From Dysgonomonas sp. UBA7710 (GTDB lineage: Bacteria; Bacteroidota; Bacteroidia; Bacteroidales; Dysgonomonadaceae), in assembly GCF_002482385.1 (NCBI RefSeq), contig NZ_DLFW01000004.1:20088-84087 (forward strand): DNA of 64,000 nt. The letters run 5' to 3'. The translations under genes and the position numbers were made by a program. Below the pieces are notes generated by a model that did not search any database, was not told where the DNA came from, and saw only the letters and a list, made by a program, of their open reading frames with translations. Shown in pieces: positions 17,705-27,596 of this stretch (position 1 is the stretch's first letter; the number at the start of each line of letters is the position of its first letter).

Positions 17705-19648
17705 CTATTTATTATATCCCGGATTCTGGTAAGCCGCTTTTTCGGTATCGCTCATGGTCATGGCATCGAGTTGTCCCTGCGGAATCGGACGCAGATAATG
17801 GAATGGTTGAATGTTACGTTTGTATTCCACTTGTGTGTGATCGCCTACAGCCGAGCCACAAATGGTATATGAAGAGGCGTATTCAGTCCATTTTTGCGTG
17901 CGTACCAAGTCGTACCAGCGGTAGCCTTCACCGTAGTATTCGCGGCTGCGTTCGGCTAGAATATAATCGATGTCGATATTGGCAGGAGTCGCTGCCGTCA
18001 TGGCCGCACTGTTGTCTGCTATTTTTGTACCGTCTCCACCCATGCTCCATTGTCCGTTGTTGCTGTATCTCCATTTTCCGGCTCGTGCACGCAGTACATT
18101 AACCAGGTCGCGCGCACTCATTGAACCGGTTGCTCCCTTCACGGCGGCTTCGGCTGCGATCAGATACAGTTCAGAGAATTTGGCAATGTTCCACGGACGA
18201 GTGCTTCCACCATTCGGTTGTCCCAGACCTCCGGCGTTATCGGTACGGTAAGGGCCCAGCTTCCAAAGGCCTGGATAAAAAATACGGCTAATACCACTTG
18301 GGTTAATAACCCAGTCGGCCCGGCCCGGCAATGTACCGCCTCCTATGCTGCTGCTTCCAGCACCGTTTGGATACACCACATTCGGATTTTCTTCATCCAG
18401 GAATGTGAAAATTGGTTCGCCGCTCTTTACCGGCATACCGTTAGCATTGATGACAGGATTTTGCCTACCTGGTACTTTATCCACGTTGCACGGGTATACA
18501 GTCACAAAAGTTCCATCATATCGGCTGTCGTTGGTTTTATCGGCAAAGGTGTTGGTAAATACTTTGTAAGGCGGGGCTAAAGCGGTCCAAGGACGGCCTC
18601 CCCACTGGACTGCTTCACGGTCGACAGAAGTTACGCCGGAGCTCCTTACTAGGGTATAATTGCAGGTAGTAAACCACCCTGCGAAATTATCCGGTGCACC
18701 ACCGGTAGCATACGATAAACTTGATCCATTGTAATATTCATCCTGAATGTGGTCGCTGTACAATACAATTTCGTTATTGCGGTCGTTTTGAGCCAGATTT
18801 ACATCGTAGTATGTAGGTTGCAAGCCGAAACGACCGGGGTTGTTGATCCCGTCGAGCGCGATATTATAGGCCTGCTGGAAGTACCAAGCGGCATCGTGTC
18901 CGTCCGGGTCGGTACGCTGACTATCAGGATAAGTTGGAATATTGCCGGGGTTTTGCAGCCACCAGCCGTAAGTCAAATAAGCTTTCGCCAAATACAGGCG
19001 AGCTGCTGTTTTGGTCACGCCTCCGGTAACACGGCCGGCATCGGGCAGATTGTCAATAGCTGTTTTCAGATCGGGGAAAACGGCTTGTGTATATACTTCA
19101 GGTACGGTGTTGCGTACCGATGTCCGCGATGGAGTAGTATTGAATTTCAATACACCCGAACCCAGATCCAATGGCACTCCGCCAAAGGTTTGCACCAGCA
19201 TAAAGTAGTCGAATGCCCGCCAGAAGCGTGCTTCCGAAATCAGAGATTCCGACTTGCCCGCAGCCGCGGCGTTTTCGATTATGCCACTGGCGGTATTGAT
19301 ATTGGAATATACTGCATTCCAAAGTGCGTCCCCGCGACTGGTAGAAGCATTCAGGTTTGATGAAGAACCGATAGTCAGATCGGGGTCTATACTGTTGCCA
19401 TTGGAATTTTGCGCAAATGTATATTCATCTGTACCGGATTCACATACCATATAATAATATTGTCCGTAAAAATAGCGCGTATGCGCGTACAGTGAAGTCA
19501 GACCGCCCTGTATACCCTCTTCGGTTTTGAAGAAATCGGGGGTATAGTCGGTACGTGGTGTTTCATCCAAAATACTATTGGAACAGGAAAAAGTCAATAA
19601 AGCTAAGACAACAGTCCCCAAAATGTTTTTGAAATTTATATTTTTCAT
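17705..19648 (-). CDS. susD: SusD/RagB-family surface glycan-binding lipoprotein (xylan PUL)
   Basis: A 647-residue SusD homologue with a lipoprotein signal (VLALLTFSCSNS). Its features are the alpha-helical TPR-like scaffold (WRAFDYFMLVQTFGGVPLD, AARLYLAKAYLTYGWW), the SusD C-terminal region (LAERSREYYGEGYRWYDLVRT) and the terminal YLRPIPQGQLDAM...YQNPGY. It forms the lid of the SusC transporter and binds glycan at the cell surface. It starts 24 bases after susC. It is longer than typical starch SusD (about 550), as is common for xylan-type homologues. Confidence 0.95.
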   Translation of the reverse strand: MKNINFKNILGTVVLALLTFSCSNSILDETPRTDYTPDFFKTEEGIQGGLTSLYAHTRYFYGQYYYMVCESGTDEYTFAQNSNGNSIDPDLTIGSSSNLNASTSRGDALWNAVYSNINTASGIIENAAAAGKSESLISEARFWRAFDYFMLVQTFGGVPLDLGSGVLKFNTTPSRTSVRNTVPEVYTQAVFPDLKTAIDNLPDAGRVTGGVTKTAARLYLAKAYLTYGWWLQNPGNIPTYPDSQRTDPDGHDAAWYFQQAYNIALDGINNPGRFGLQPTYYDVNLAQNDRNNEIVLYSDHIQDEYYNGSSLSYATGGAPDNFAGWFTTCNYTLVRSSGVTSVDREAVQWGGRPWTALAPPYKVFTNTFADKTNDSRYDGTFVTVYPCNVDKVPGRQNPVINANGMPVKSGEPIFTFLDEENPNVVYPNGAGSSSIGGGTLPGRADWVINPSGISRIFYPGLWKLGPYRTDNAGGLGQPNGGSTRPWNIAKFSELYLIAAEAAVKGATGSMSARDLVNVLRARAGKWRYSNNGQWSMGGDGTKIADNSAAMTAATPANIDIDYILAERSREYYGEGYRWYDLVRTQKWTEYASSYTICGSAVGDHTQVEYKRNIQPFHYLRPIPQGQLDAMTMSDTEKAAYQNPGYNK

Positions 19649-19672
19649 ATCTTAAGATTTGATATTAAATAA

Positions 19673-22600
19673 TTAGAAAGATACATTCAAACCAAACAAT
19701 AAGTTACGGGTTTGCGGCGTATTTGTTCCTACCGTGAGCATCGTGTTTGCCCTGTAAGGGAGACTTCCGGTTACTGCTGCATTTTCGTTTCCATAAGAAT
19801 TGGTCACCGGGTCCAAGCCTGTTTCTTTATTATACGGAGAGAACAGTACAAATGCGTTCTGCAACGTAAAGTACAAGCGGGCGCTGCTGAGTCCGACCTT
19901 TTTAAACCAGTTGGCGTTCGGGTCAAAATTGTAGCCTAGCGTAATTTGGCCTACCTTAAAGTAGGAAGCGTCAAAATATCCCAGCGTGCTGGCGTATCTC
20001 TGATTGTCTCCACTCATGGCTACACCCGGTTTCGGATATTTGGCACCGGTATTTTCCGGTGTCCAGTAATCTACTTTTACGTTTCCGCGGCGTCCTGACA
20101 GCATATTCAGATAACCATTAGTGGCGTGAAGCGTACTCACCAGAATACCGCCGTGCTGATAGGTACCAATGATATTCAAATCCCAGTTTTTGTAAGCGAT
20201 CCGTGTTGTGAACCCGCCCTGCCAGTCGGGATCCGCGCTGATTACCTGACGATCGGCGGCACCAATAGCTCTAGTCGGTGTTCCGTCTGCATTGTAGTCG
20301 CCGGTATATTCCACTTTAATCATACCTACGGACCCACTGTTATTTTCTAAAATATCCAGATAAGGATCGCCTTCTTGCCACAATCCGATTTTTTTATAAT
20401 CGAAAATAGAATTCACCGGATATCCTTCAAACCAGCAGTTTGATTCATCTCTCTTCTGTCCGGAGGCAAGTTCGGTAATTTTGTTGCGGTTGGTATAGAA
20501 GTTGACGCCGGCTTCCCACGACCATCCGTCTTTGTTGTCGAGAATGACGCCGTTCAGGCTTATTTCAACGCCCTTGTTGCTCATCTTTCCGATGTTGGCC
20601 AGATAACTGCCTACGCCGGCTGTAGAAGGCAGATTTACGCTCTGAAGAATATCGTCGGTCCTGGCATCGTAATATTCGATTGTTCCCGACAGGCGGTTTT
20701 GCAGGAAGCTGAAATCTAAACCAAAGTTCCATGTTCTTGTATATTCCCAGTCTAACTCGGGGTTAGGAGTTGTGGCTACGTAGAAACCGGTGGTTTTGTC
20801 GTCACCGAAGTTGTATGGACGGGTACCCAGGCTTCCGAGTGTTGTGTAGGGGTTGATTGATTGGTTGGAAGTTATCCCCCAACCGATGCGCAGTTTCAGG
20901 TTATCCAAGTAACCGGAGGTACTTTCCATAAAGCTTTCTTTCGCGATGTTCCAACCAGCGGAGAAGGCCGGGTAGCTGATCCATTTGTGTCCGGCCGCCA
21001 ATACGGACGAACCGTCCCAGCGCATGGAGGCTAGCAACATATAGCGTGAATCGTAGTCGTACATTACGCGCGCCATATACGATTGCAATCCGCGTTCCCA
21101 AAAGTCTTGGTTGTCGGGGTTATATACAATTTTATCGGATGGAGCACGCCCTATATTCCAATATTGGAACTGGTCGGACGGAAGATCGGTTGCGCTTATT
21201 AATGAGCGGTCATAATGGCTTTGTTCGGAGGCATATAAGCCGTTCAATGTCAGGTGATTCTTTCCAAACATTTTTTCATAGGTAATCAGATGCTCGATAG
21301 CCCATTTGTAGTATTGATTTTTGTCCAAAGAAGCGCTAGATGCCGCTGCCGTAGCACTGAAGACATTTGCCCCTCTATATTGTCCCCTTTGGTTGCTGCG
21401 ATAATCCAGGCCCAAAGTAAGTCGATAGTTCAAGCCTTCTACTCCCGGAATCTTCACTTCGCCGTATAGCGAGTTATAGGAACCGAACCCGCGCTGATTG
21501 TCCGCATACGAATCGCCCAAATTCTCAATTGTATTACGCGTATAAGTCCAATAATCATCCATAAAAGAATGTATTGTAGGCTTCAAACTTCCATCTGTAT
21601 TATACGGATTAATCAAAGGCGAAGTAGCCAGCGTATTATACAATCCGAGATTCTGTCCGTTGGTAATGTTGTAGTTGTTGTTGGTAGTCAGCCCGAAACG
21701 CAGATATTTGCCAATATTCTGGTCGATGGTGGCGCGCAGGCTGATACGGCTGTAATCTTGTCCCGGAACCAAGGATTGATCTTCGTAATAACCGGTACCT
21801 ACATTATAACTGCCGGAATCGTTTCCCCCCGAAATGCTTACATAGTGATTTGTGGTTATACCATTTTTGAACATCAGATCCTGCCAGTCAGTATTTGTTC
21901 CCAGCACTTCATCGCTGCCCATGGTCGGGTTTCCTTCTGTGTCTCTGTATATTCCTGCATCTTTGCGCAGTTGGTACAGTTCGTCTCCGTTCATCATTGG
22001 ATAGCGGTGATAAAGCGTTTTCACACCATAATATGCATCGTAGGTTACTTTGGGTTTGGTTCCCATATTTCCTTTATAGGTGGTAACGATGATCACACCG
22101 CCCGCTCCGCGCGAACCATAAATAGCAGTAGCCGAAGCGTCCTTGAGGATGTCGATACTTTTGATGTCGTTCGGGTTAATGTCCCCGATCGTTCCGCCAA
22201 AGGGTATTCCGTCCAGTACCACCAGCGGTGCGTTGTCTCCGGTAAGTGAGCGAGTACCGCGAATGCGGATTTGCATGTCGGCGCCGGGCTTGGAATTTGC
22301 CTGCGACAATTGTACGCCTGCGACACGTCCTGCAAGGGCAGAAGTAACGTTTCCTGTCTGTATTTGACGGATTACATTTCCCTGCATGGAAGCCACCGAA
22401 CCTGTTACAGCTTCTTTCCGTTGAGTACCATACCCTATTACCACTACCTCTTCGAGCATCTTGTTGTCCTCTTCGAGTATTACATCTATACGATTCCTGC
22501 CAGAAACGTTTATCGTCTGCATAACAAATCCGATAAACGAAAAAGTAAGTTTACCTTGAGGGGATACTGAAATGGAAAACTTACCATCAGTATCGGTTAT

Positions 22601-22768
22601 AGTACCATTGGTAGTACCCGATTCTACTACACTGACCCCGATAATGGGTTCTCCCGCAATATCTTTCACTACTCCATTTACAGAAATGTTTTGAGAAAAA
22701 GCTAAAGCCGGGATAAGAAAAAATAAAAATAAAAGTCTCAAAGACTTAAAAATTCTTGCATTTCTCAT
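19673..22768 (-). CDS. susC: SusC/RagA-family TonB-dependent oligosaccharide transporter (xylan PUL)
   Basis: A 1031-residue outer-membrane transporter. In order it has a signal peptide (LLFLFFLIPALAFSQ), a carboxypeptidase-regulatory-like domain (VKDIAGEPIIGVSVVESG), a TonB-box region (EEVVVIGYGTQRKEAVTG), a plug domain (DASATAIYGSRGAGGVIIV) and a 22-strand barrel ending in the aromatic LLFGLNVSF. It imports oligosaccharides with energy from TonB. It is the first gene of the block. A candidate promoter and four regularly spaced boxes lie upstream, so it is probably the main target of the divergent hybrid regulator. Confidence 0.96.
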   Translation of the reverse strand: MRNARIFKSLRLLFLFFLIPALAFSQNISVNGVVKDIAGEPIIGVSVVESGTTNGTITDTDGKFSISVSPQGKLTFSFIGFVMQTINVSGRNRIDVILEEDNKMLEEVVVIGYGTQRKEAVTGSVASMQGNVIRQIQTGNVTSALAGRVAGVQLSQANSKPGADMQIRIRGTRSLTGDNAPLVVLDGIPFGGTIGDINPNDIKSIDILKDASATAIYGSRGAGGVIIVTTYKGNMGTKPKVTYDAYYGVKTLYHRYPMMNGDELYQLRKDAGIYRDTEGNPTMGSDEVLGTNTDWQDLMFKNGITTNHYVSISGGNDSGSYNVGTGYYEDQSLVPGQDYSRISLRATIDQNIGKYLRFGLTTNNNYNITNGQNLGLYNTLATSPLINPYNTDGSLKPTIHSFMDDYWTYTRNTIENLGDSYADNQRGFGSYNSLYGEVKIPGVEGLNYRLTLGLDYRSNQRGQYRGANVFSATAAASSASLDKNQYYKWAIEHLITYEKMFGKNHLTLNGLYASEQSHYDRSLISATDLPSDQFQYWNIGRAPSDKIVYNPDNQDFWERGLQSYMARVMYDYDSRYMLLASMRWDGSSVLAAGHKWISYPAFSAGWNIAKESFMESTSGYLDNLKLRIGWGITSNQSINPYTTLGSLGTRPYNFGDDKTTGFYVATTPNPELDWEYTRTWNFGLDFSFLQNRLSGTIEYYDARTDDILQSVNLPSTAGVGSYLANIGKMSNKGVEISLNGVILDNKDGWSWEAGVNFYTNRNKITELASGQKRDESNCWFEGYPVNSIFDYKKIGLWQEGDPYLDILENNSGSVGMIKVEYTGDYNADGTPTRAIGAADRQVISADPDWQGGFTTRIAYKNWDLNIIGTYQHGGILVSTLHATNGYLNMLSGRRGNVKVDYWTPENTGAKYPKPGVAMSGDNQRYASTLGYFDASYFKVGQITLGYNFDPNANWFKKVGLSSARLYFTLQNAFVLFSPYNKETGLDPVTNSYGNENAAVTGSLPYRANTMLTVGTNTPQTRNLLFGLNVSF

Positions 22769-22908
22769 GATTAAGATTCATTATTTACTATTATTAATAG
22801 GTTATTTGCTTTTGATTCAAGTGTGGGAGTTCTAAGTTTTCATAAGTAAAATAATTTAGATTAAGGTATGATATTGTATTACTCAATTCGATCAGATTCT
22901 GTATGATG

Positions 22909-22916
22909 CAAACTTA
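22909..22916 (-). promoter_or_regulatory. Candidate -7 element for susC (xylan PUL)
   Basis: Read on the minus strand this is TAAGTTTG, a match to the Bacteroidetes -7 consensus TAnnTTTG. It leaves a leader of about 135 bases before the susC ATG at 22768. The -33 position would fall near 22936, just before the repeated boxes. No good TTTG is visible there, which fits an activator-dependent promoter. Confidence 0.5.
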
Positions 22917-22945
22917 TAAATATCTCTTTTTAAAATACAGACCGG

Positions 22946-23019
22946 GTGTATCATATAGTTTTCGGTGTGTAACATGTATTTTTTGTGTATAACATATACT
23001 TTTCTCTACGTTACATTCG
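22946..23019. promoter_or_regulatory. Four 12-bp boxes at 20-21 bp spacing, probable regulator sites
   Basis: Related 12-mers begin at 22946 (GTGTATCATATA), 22967 (GTGTAACATGTA), 22987 (GTATAACATATA) and 23008 (ACGTTACATTCG, the weakest). Spacing is 21, 20 and 21 bases, so all lie on one face of the helix. They occupy the space between the candidate susC promoter and the regulator gene. Direct half-sites two turns apart suit a dimeric AraC-type DNA-binding domain, as at the C-terminus of the adjacent regulator. Confidence 0.6.
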
Positions 23020-23052
23020 CTTTTGAAAAGTATATATTCCTTATTATTTTTT

Positions 23053-23060
23053 TATATTTG
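23053..23060 (+). promoter_or_regulatory. Candidate -7 element for the hybrid regulator gene
   Basis: TATATTTG matches the Bacteroidetes -7 consensus and ends 31 bases before the ATG at 23092. It lies downstream of the alternative TTG start at 23023, which argues for the ATG as the real start. No well-spaced TTTG -33 element is present. Confidence 0.45.
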
Positions 23061-23091
23061 CATATATACTGCTTCTAATATCTGGATACCC

Positions 23092-26000
23092 ATGACAACA
23101 AAGAACACGAGGATAAAAGCATTTGTTCTGATATGTATTTTTTCCCTTGTCGCAAATTCCTATATATTTTCGCAAATAGGTAGATTCTATTCCCCTGACG
23201 AAGATCTGTCAAACAGCCTTATCAACCAGGTATATCAGGATAGAAAAGGATTTGTCTGGATTGCAACGGAAAACGGATTGAATAAATTCGACGGAATGAA
23301 ATTCAATATCTATAAACATTCGTCCGAAGATTCCACTTCTCTAAAAAATAATTATGTACGGACTATATTCGAAGATAGTTCAGGTAATTTCTGGGTTGGG
23401 TGTATCAATGGCCTGATGAAGTATGACTGGGCGACCAATTCATTCAGGGAAATAAAAATGTACAAAGACGGGAATCTGGTTTCTCCCCATATCACGCGCA
23501 TGATAGAGGCACGTAATGGAGATATATGGGTAGCAACTTCCGGACAAGGGATATTTTTCATCAAAAAAGGAGAACGGGAATTCCATGCGAATTTACAATT
23601 GACCAATCTGCTGGTAAGTAATTATCTGAACTCTATTTTTGAAGATTCGAAAGGGAATCTTTGGATAGGTTCTGAAAATAACGGGCTGAATCTCTACAAT
23701 CCTGTTACCAATCAGATAAAAGCATTTACTGCCCCTGCTAATATAAGTAGTAATAACATTTCATCCATAACAGAAGATAAACAAGGAAATATATACGTAG
23801 GAACATTAACCGGAGGGCTTAACAAATATAATGAACAGACAAAGATATTTGAGGCAATTGGGGCGGACAATAATACCCAGCTACTGATTAAAGACCTGCT
23901 GCTGACTAAAGAAAATATATTATATATAGGTACAGACGGGCAGGGGTTAAAACTATACAACAGAGAAAGAAACATCGTAGAAGATTATAAAATCACGTCT
24001 GCCCCATTCGATTTCTCGAAAGGGAAAGTTCATTCGATTCTTCAGGACAGGGATAATAACCTTTGGCTTGGTATTTTTCAGAAAGGGATAATATTTATTC
24101 CGGGCACAGAAAAGAAATTTGATTATTACGGTTTCAAATCGTTAAAGAATAATCCGATTGGTTCCAGTTCGGTGATGTCTATCTATAAAGACAAGGAAGG
24201 CATAACCTGGGTAGGTACAGATAATGAAGGTATTTACGGTATCAACAATAGAGGGGAAAGGGTAGCTCATTTCATGCAGACCTCTTTATTTTCATCCATT
24301 TCAAATATCATACTGAGCATTTTTGAGGATTCCAATAATAATATGTGGGTGGGCTCATATACTAAAGGACTGGCAAAACTCAACCGGAAGACGGGAAACT
24401 GTGAATATATTCCGGAATTACTAAATGAAAAGATATACTGTATCGCCGAAGACAGCGAGAAGAACCTGTTGATAGGTACCTATGGTTCCGGCTTTTTCAG
24501 GTTGAATCTGGCAAGTGGGAAAATGACTCATTATGAATCGCGGAAAAGTGAGAATGATGACTTTTCTATAGATGAACTGAGTAATGACTGGATCAACGAT
24601 ATCCTGTTCGACAGTGAGGGGCTGATTTGGATTGCACATTATAAAGGAGTAAGTTGCTATAACCCGAAAAAGAACACCTTTTTGAATTATCTCAATCAAA
24701 ATACAATATTACCGCATACGGTAGCATATACCCTTTTTGAAGATAAGACAGGTAATATATGGATAGGGACGTCCGACGGATTGAATATCTTTAATAAGAA
24801 AGAGCAATCGGTTAAAAGCTATTCGACCAGAGACGGATTGCCAAATAATGTTATATGCGGCATACGGGAAGACAACGAACGGAATATCTGGATAAGTACC
24901 TATTTTGGTATCAGTAAATTTATTGTCAGTGAAAACCGGTTCATCAATTACTACACCGGCGACGGGTTGCAGGGCAATGAGTTTACACGCGGAGCAAAAT
25001 TTGAGGATGCTGCCGGCAAAATATATTTTGGAGGTATTTATGGTGTAACCAGCTTTTATCCTAAGGACATAACCGAAGCCAAGAAGGAACTGAAAGTGCT
25101 GGTTACAGACTTCTTTCTATTCAACCGGGCGGTAAAGATGGGGGATAAATCGGGCGGTAACGAGATTGTTTCTACATCCGTTATGGATGCGGATCAATTT
25201 ACTCTGGCTTACAACGACAATACATTCAGTATAGAATTCTCTGCGCTGGAGTTTTCAAATCCCGAGCGTATTGTTTATCAATATATGATTGAAGAAATCA
25301 GTCAGGACTGGCTTAATTCCTATCCCGGCATGGGGCGGGTTACCTATACAAACCTGAATCCGGGTACATATACTTTTAAATTGAGGGCGAAAGACCATGA
25401 TAATTATTCGGATGTAAAGACAATAAGAATAATTATTACACCTCCGTGGTATCAGTCTCCATGGGCATATGCCGCATATGCAGTGTTGAGTGTCTTGTTG
25501 GTTTTGTTTATTGCGAATTATATCTATGCGCGTATCCGTCATCGTCAGGAAGAAATGAGGCGGCAGCATCTGGAGCAGATAAATGAAGCTAAGTTGCAGT
25601 TCTTTATTAATATATCGCATGAAATACGGACTCCTATGACCTTAATTATAAACCCGTTGGAAAAGTTATTGTCGGAGAATAAAGATCAGAAATTGCAAAA
25701 GACCTATGTGATGATATACCGGAATGGCCTGCGGATTCTTCGCCTTATCAACCAGCTGATGGATATCCGTAAGCTGGATAAGGGACAAATGCAGTTGCAT
25801 TTCAGGGAGACTGATATTATAGGATTTATCGACGATCTGATGATGACGTTTGAGTATTCGGCCCAAAGAAAAAATATAAATTTCAATTTCAGACATGAAG
25901 TCGATAGGCTGAATGTATGGATTGACCTGAATAACTTTGATAAAGTCTTATTGAATATAATCTCGAATGCTTTTAAGTACACACCGGATAATGGAAATAT

Positions 26001-27216
26001 AACCATCGATTTATCTACTGGTCAGGATGAAAATGTAAGGGGAGCGTTGAGTAAATATTTTGAAATCTCGGTAACGGATAATGGTATAGGTATCGATAAG
26101 GATAAAATAGAGCAGATTTTTGAGCGGTTCTATCAGATCAGCAACGATTTTACAAATTCTAATTTCGGAACAGGTATAGGTTTGCATCTCTCTAAGTCCT
26201 TAGTGGAGCTGCATCATGGAACCATTTTCGCCGAAAACAGGCCGGGCATGCCGGGTACCCGTTTTATAATACGGCTGCCTTTGGGTAGCGACCATCTGAT
26301 AGCCAAGGAACTGGAAAATGGAGAAGAGTATAAAGTTGCGCCCGACAGGATTTCTCCTGCATATGTTTCAAATGAACTGCTGAATAAAATAGACTTTGAA
26401 GGCGGTGATAAAAGAATAAAACCCCGGACAAAATACAGGATTCTGGTGGTTGAAGATGAAGATGAAATCCGGGAGTATATCAAGGATGAACTGTCGTCTG
26501 AATACCGGGTTACAGTGAGTGAGAATGGAAAAGAAGCTCTTGATCTGATACTGACAGAAAAACCCGATCTGATTATCAGTGATGTGATGATGCCGGAAAT
26601 GGATGGTATAACACTTTCACGTAAAGTGAAACAGAATATAAATATAAATCATATACCCATCATCCTGCTCACGGCAAAATCGACTCCTGAAAATAAAATA
26701 GAAGGTCTCGATATAGGGGCGGATGCTTACGTTTCCAAACCTTTCAATACAGAGTTGCTGAAAAGTACAGTAGCCAATCTGATTGAAAACAGGGAGCGGC
26801 TGAAGAGTAAATTCAGCGGACAACAACAGCCCGAGGATAGAATACAAAAAATAGAACTGAAGTCTTCGGATGAGATACTTATGCAACGTATCATGAAGAT
26901 TATAAATGAAAATCTTTCCAACCCCGAACTGAATGTGGAGATGTTAGCCGTGAATGTCGGAATGAGCCGTGTACATATGCATCGCAAACTGAAAGAACTG
27001 ACAAACCAGTCGGCCCGCGATTTTATAAAGGGTATCCGGTTGCGGCAGGCGGCAGCGCTGCTCTCAGGAAAGAAACTGACGATTTCGGAAGTAGCCTATG
27101 CAATAGGGTTTTCTAATCTTTCTCATTTTTCTAACTCATTCAGGGAATTCTATGGAATGTCGCCAAAAGAGTATCTGGCGGCACATCTTTCCCCGCCCCC
27201 GTCAAATGAGGAGTAA
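23092..27216 (+). CDS. Hybrid two-component system (HTCS) sensor-regulator of the xylan PUL
   Basis: A 1374-residue single-protein two-component system. After a signal peptide (FVLICIFSLVANSYIFS) come about 14 Reg_prop blades forming two periplasmic propellers (about 30-670; repeated DxxGNxWIGT), a Y_Y_Y domain (about 700-780) and a membrane helix (about 787-812). In the cytoplasm there is a histidine kinase with His843 in ISHEIRTPM and an ATPase domain (GTGIGLHLSKSLVELH), a receiver with Asp1164 in LIISDVMMPEMDG, and an AraC-type HTH (about 1260-1370). These proteins bind a specific oligosaccharide in the periplasm and activate their PUL. It is divergent to susC and xylan enzymes, so the ligand is probably a xylo-oligosaccharide. 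The ATG at 23092 is preferred over TTG 23023. Confidence 0.95.
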   Translation: MTTKNTRIKAFVLICIFSLVANSYIFSQIGRFYSPDEDLSNSLINQVYQDRKGFVWIATENGLNKFDGMKFNIYKHSSEDSTSLKNNYVRTIFEDSSGNFWVGCINGLMKYDWATNSFREIKMYKDGNLVSPHITRMIEARNGDIWVATSGQGIFFIKKGEREFHANLQLTNLLVSNYLNSIFEDSKGNLWIGSENNGLNLYNPVTNQIKAFTAPANISSNNISSITEDKQGNIYVGTLTGGLNKYNEQTKIFEAIGADNNTQLLIKDLLLTKENILYIGTDGQGLKLYNRERNIVEDYKITSAPFDFSKGKVHSILQDRDNNLWLGIFQKGIIFIPGTEKKFDYYGFKSLKNNPIGSSSVMSIYKDKEGITWVGTDNEGIYGINNRGERVAHFMQTSLFSSISNIILSIFEDSNNNMWVGSYTKGLAKLNRKTGNCEYIPELLNEKIYCIAEDSEKNLLIGTYGSGFFRLNLASGKMTHYESRKSENDDFSIDELSNDWINDILFDSEGLIWIAHYKGVSCYNPKKNTFLNYLNQNTILPHTVAYTLFEDKTGNIWIGTSDGLNIFNKKEQSVKSYSTRDGLPNNVICGIREDNERNIWISTYFGISKFIVSENRFINYYTGDGLQGNEFTRGAKFEDAAGKIYFGGIYGVTSFYPKDITEAKKELKVLVTDFFLFNRAVKMGDKSGGNEIVSTSVMDADQFTLAYNDNTFSIEFSALEFSNPERIVYQYMIEEISQDWLNSYPGMGRVTYTNLNPGTYTFKLRAKDHDNYSDVKTIRIIITPPWYQSPWAYAAYAVLSVLLVLFIANYIYARIRHRQEEMRRQHLEQINEAKLQFFINISHEIRTPMTLIINPLEKLLSENKDQKLQKTYVMIYRNGLRILRLINQLMDIRKLDKGQMQLHFRETDIIGFIDDLMMTFEYSAQRKNINFNFRHEVDRLNVWIDLNNFDKVLLNIISNAFKYTPDNGNITIDLSTGQDENVRGALSKYFEISVTDNGIGIDKDKIEQIFERFYQISNDFTNSNFGTGIGLHLSKSLVELHHGTIFAENRPGMPGTRFIIRLPLGSDHLIAKELENGEEYKVAPDRISPAYVSNELLNKIDFEGGDKRIKPRTKYRILVVEDEDEIREYIKDELSSEYRVTVSENGKEALDLILTEKPDLIISDVMMPEMDGITLSRKVKQNININHIPIILLTAKSTPENKIEGLDIGADAYVSKPFNTELLKSTVANLIENRERLKSKFSGQQQPEDRIQKIELKSSDEILMQRIMKIINENLSNPELNVEMLAVNVGMSRVHMHRKLKELTNQSARDFIKGIRLRQAAALLSGKKLTISEVAYAIGFSNLSHFSNSFREFYGMSPKEYLAAHLSPPPSNEE

Positions 27217-27296
27217 ACTCAGATGAAGTATGGAATAGCCCTGTTTTTGATTTTATTCTTTCAGATTTTTTCGTTTCAAAGCTCCTTTTAGAAGAA

Positions 27297-27321
27297 AAAA
27301 TCATTCCTGTGAAATGATTTT
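27297..27321 (+). terminator. Weak terminator-like hairpin after the HTCS gene
   Basis: A perfect 9-bp inverted repeat AAAATCATT / AATGATTTT with a 7-base loop, 80 bases after the stop. The stem is AT-rich and its 3' arm ends in four T, so it would be a weak intrinsic terminator. Confidence 0.4.
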
Positions 27322-27349
27322 AATAAGCTTAAAACAGGTTCCATTATAA

Positions 27350-27457
27350 AATATTATTAACATCGCCAATCAGGCAGAAATCGAAGGTATAAATGATACG
27401 GTTTTTACGCAGAAGACGATCATAGATTATATACGTGTTTATAAGCAAGTTGAATAA
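27350..27457 (+). pseudogene. C-terminal remnant of a GH16-like gene
   Basis: A 35-codon open stretch with no start codon ends at TAA 27455-27457. Its reading (NIINIANQ...GINDTVF-TQKTIIDYIRVYKQVE) resembles the last strand block of GH16 laminarinases and related enzymes, where LNLAVGG...DDSVFPQKMLIDYVRVYQ is the usual ending. The rest of such a gene is absent between it and the HTCS gene. This is probably debris of a deleted glycosidase. The match is from memory of the family pattern, not a search. Confidence 0.55.
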
Positions 27458-27543
27458 ATAATGAATGTCCTGTCTTCGTATAAAGGAAGAAAAATCGCTA
27501 AAACTTTACTATTAATGCGTGGTTAAATAAACTATCCGGCATT

Positions 27544-27574
27544 TTTGTTTGTTTAGTTAAAGAAATTATCTTTG
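27544..27574 (+). promoter_or_regulatory. Bacteroidetes-type promoter for the histone-like gene
   Basis: TTTG at 27544-27547 and TATCTTTG at 27567-27574 with 19 bases between them match the -33 and -7 consensus. The ATG follows 22 bases later. Confidence 0.7.
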
Positions 27575-27596
27575 TACAAATTTAAAAAAAAGTAAA

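Noticed and set aside
22946..23019. CRISPR array
   Set aside because: The repeats are only 12 bp with 8-9 bp gaps, are imperfect, and no cas genes are present; they look like regulator sites.
23023..23091. TTG-initiated extension of the HTCS gene
   Set aside because: It would add 23 residues before a normal signal peptide and starts upstream of a good -7 element at 23053-23060. ATG 23092 is preferred.
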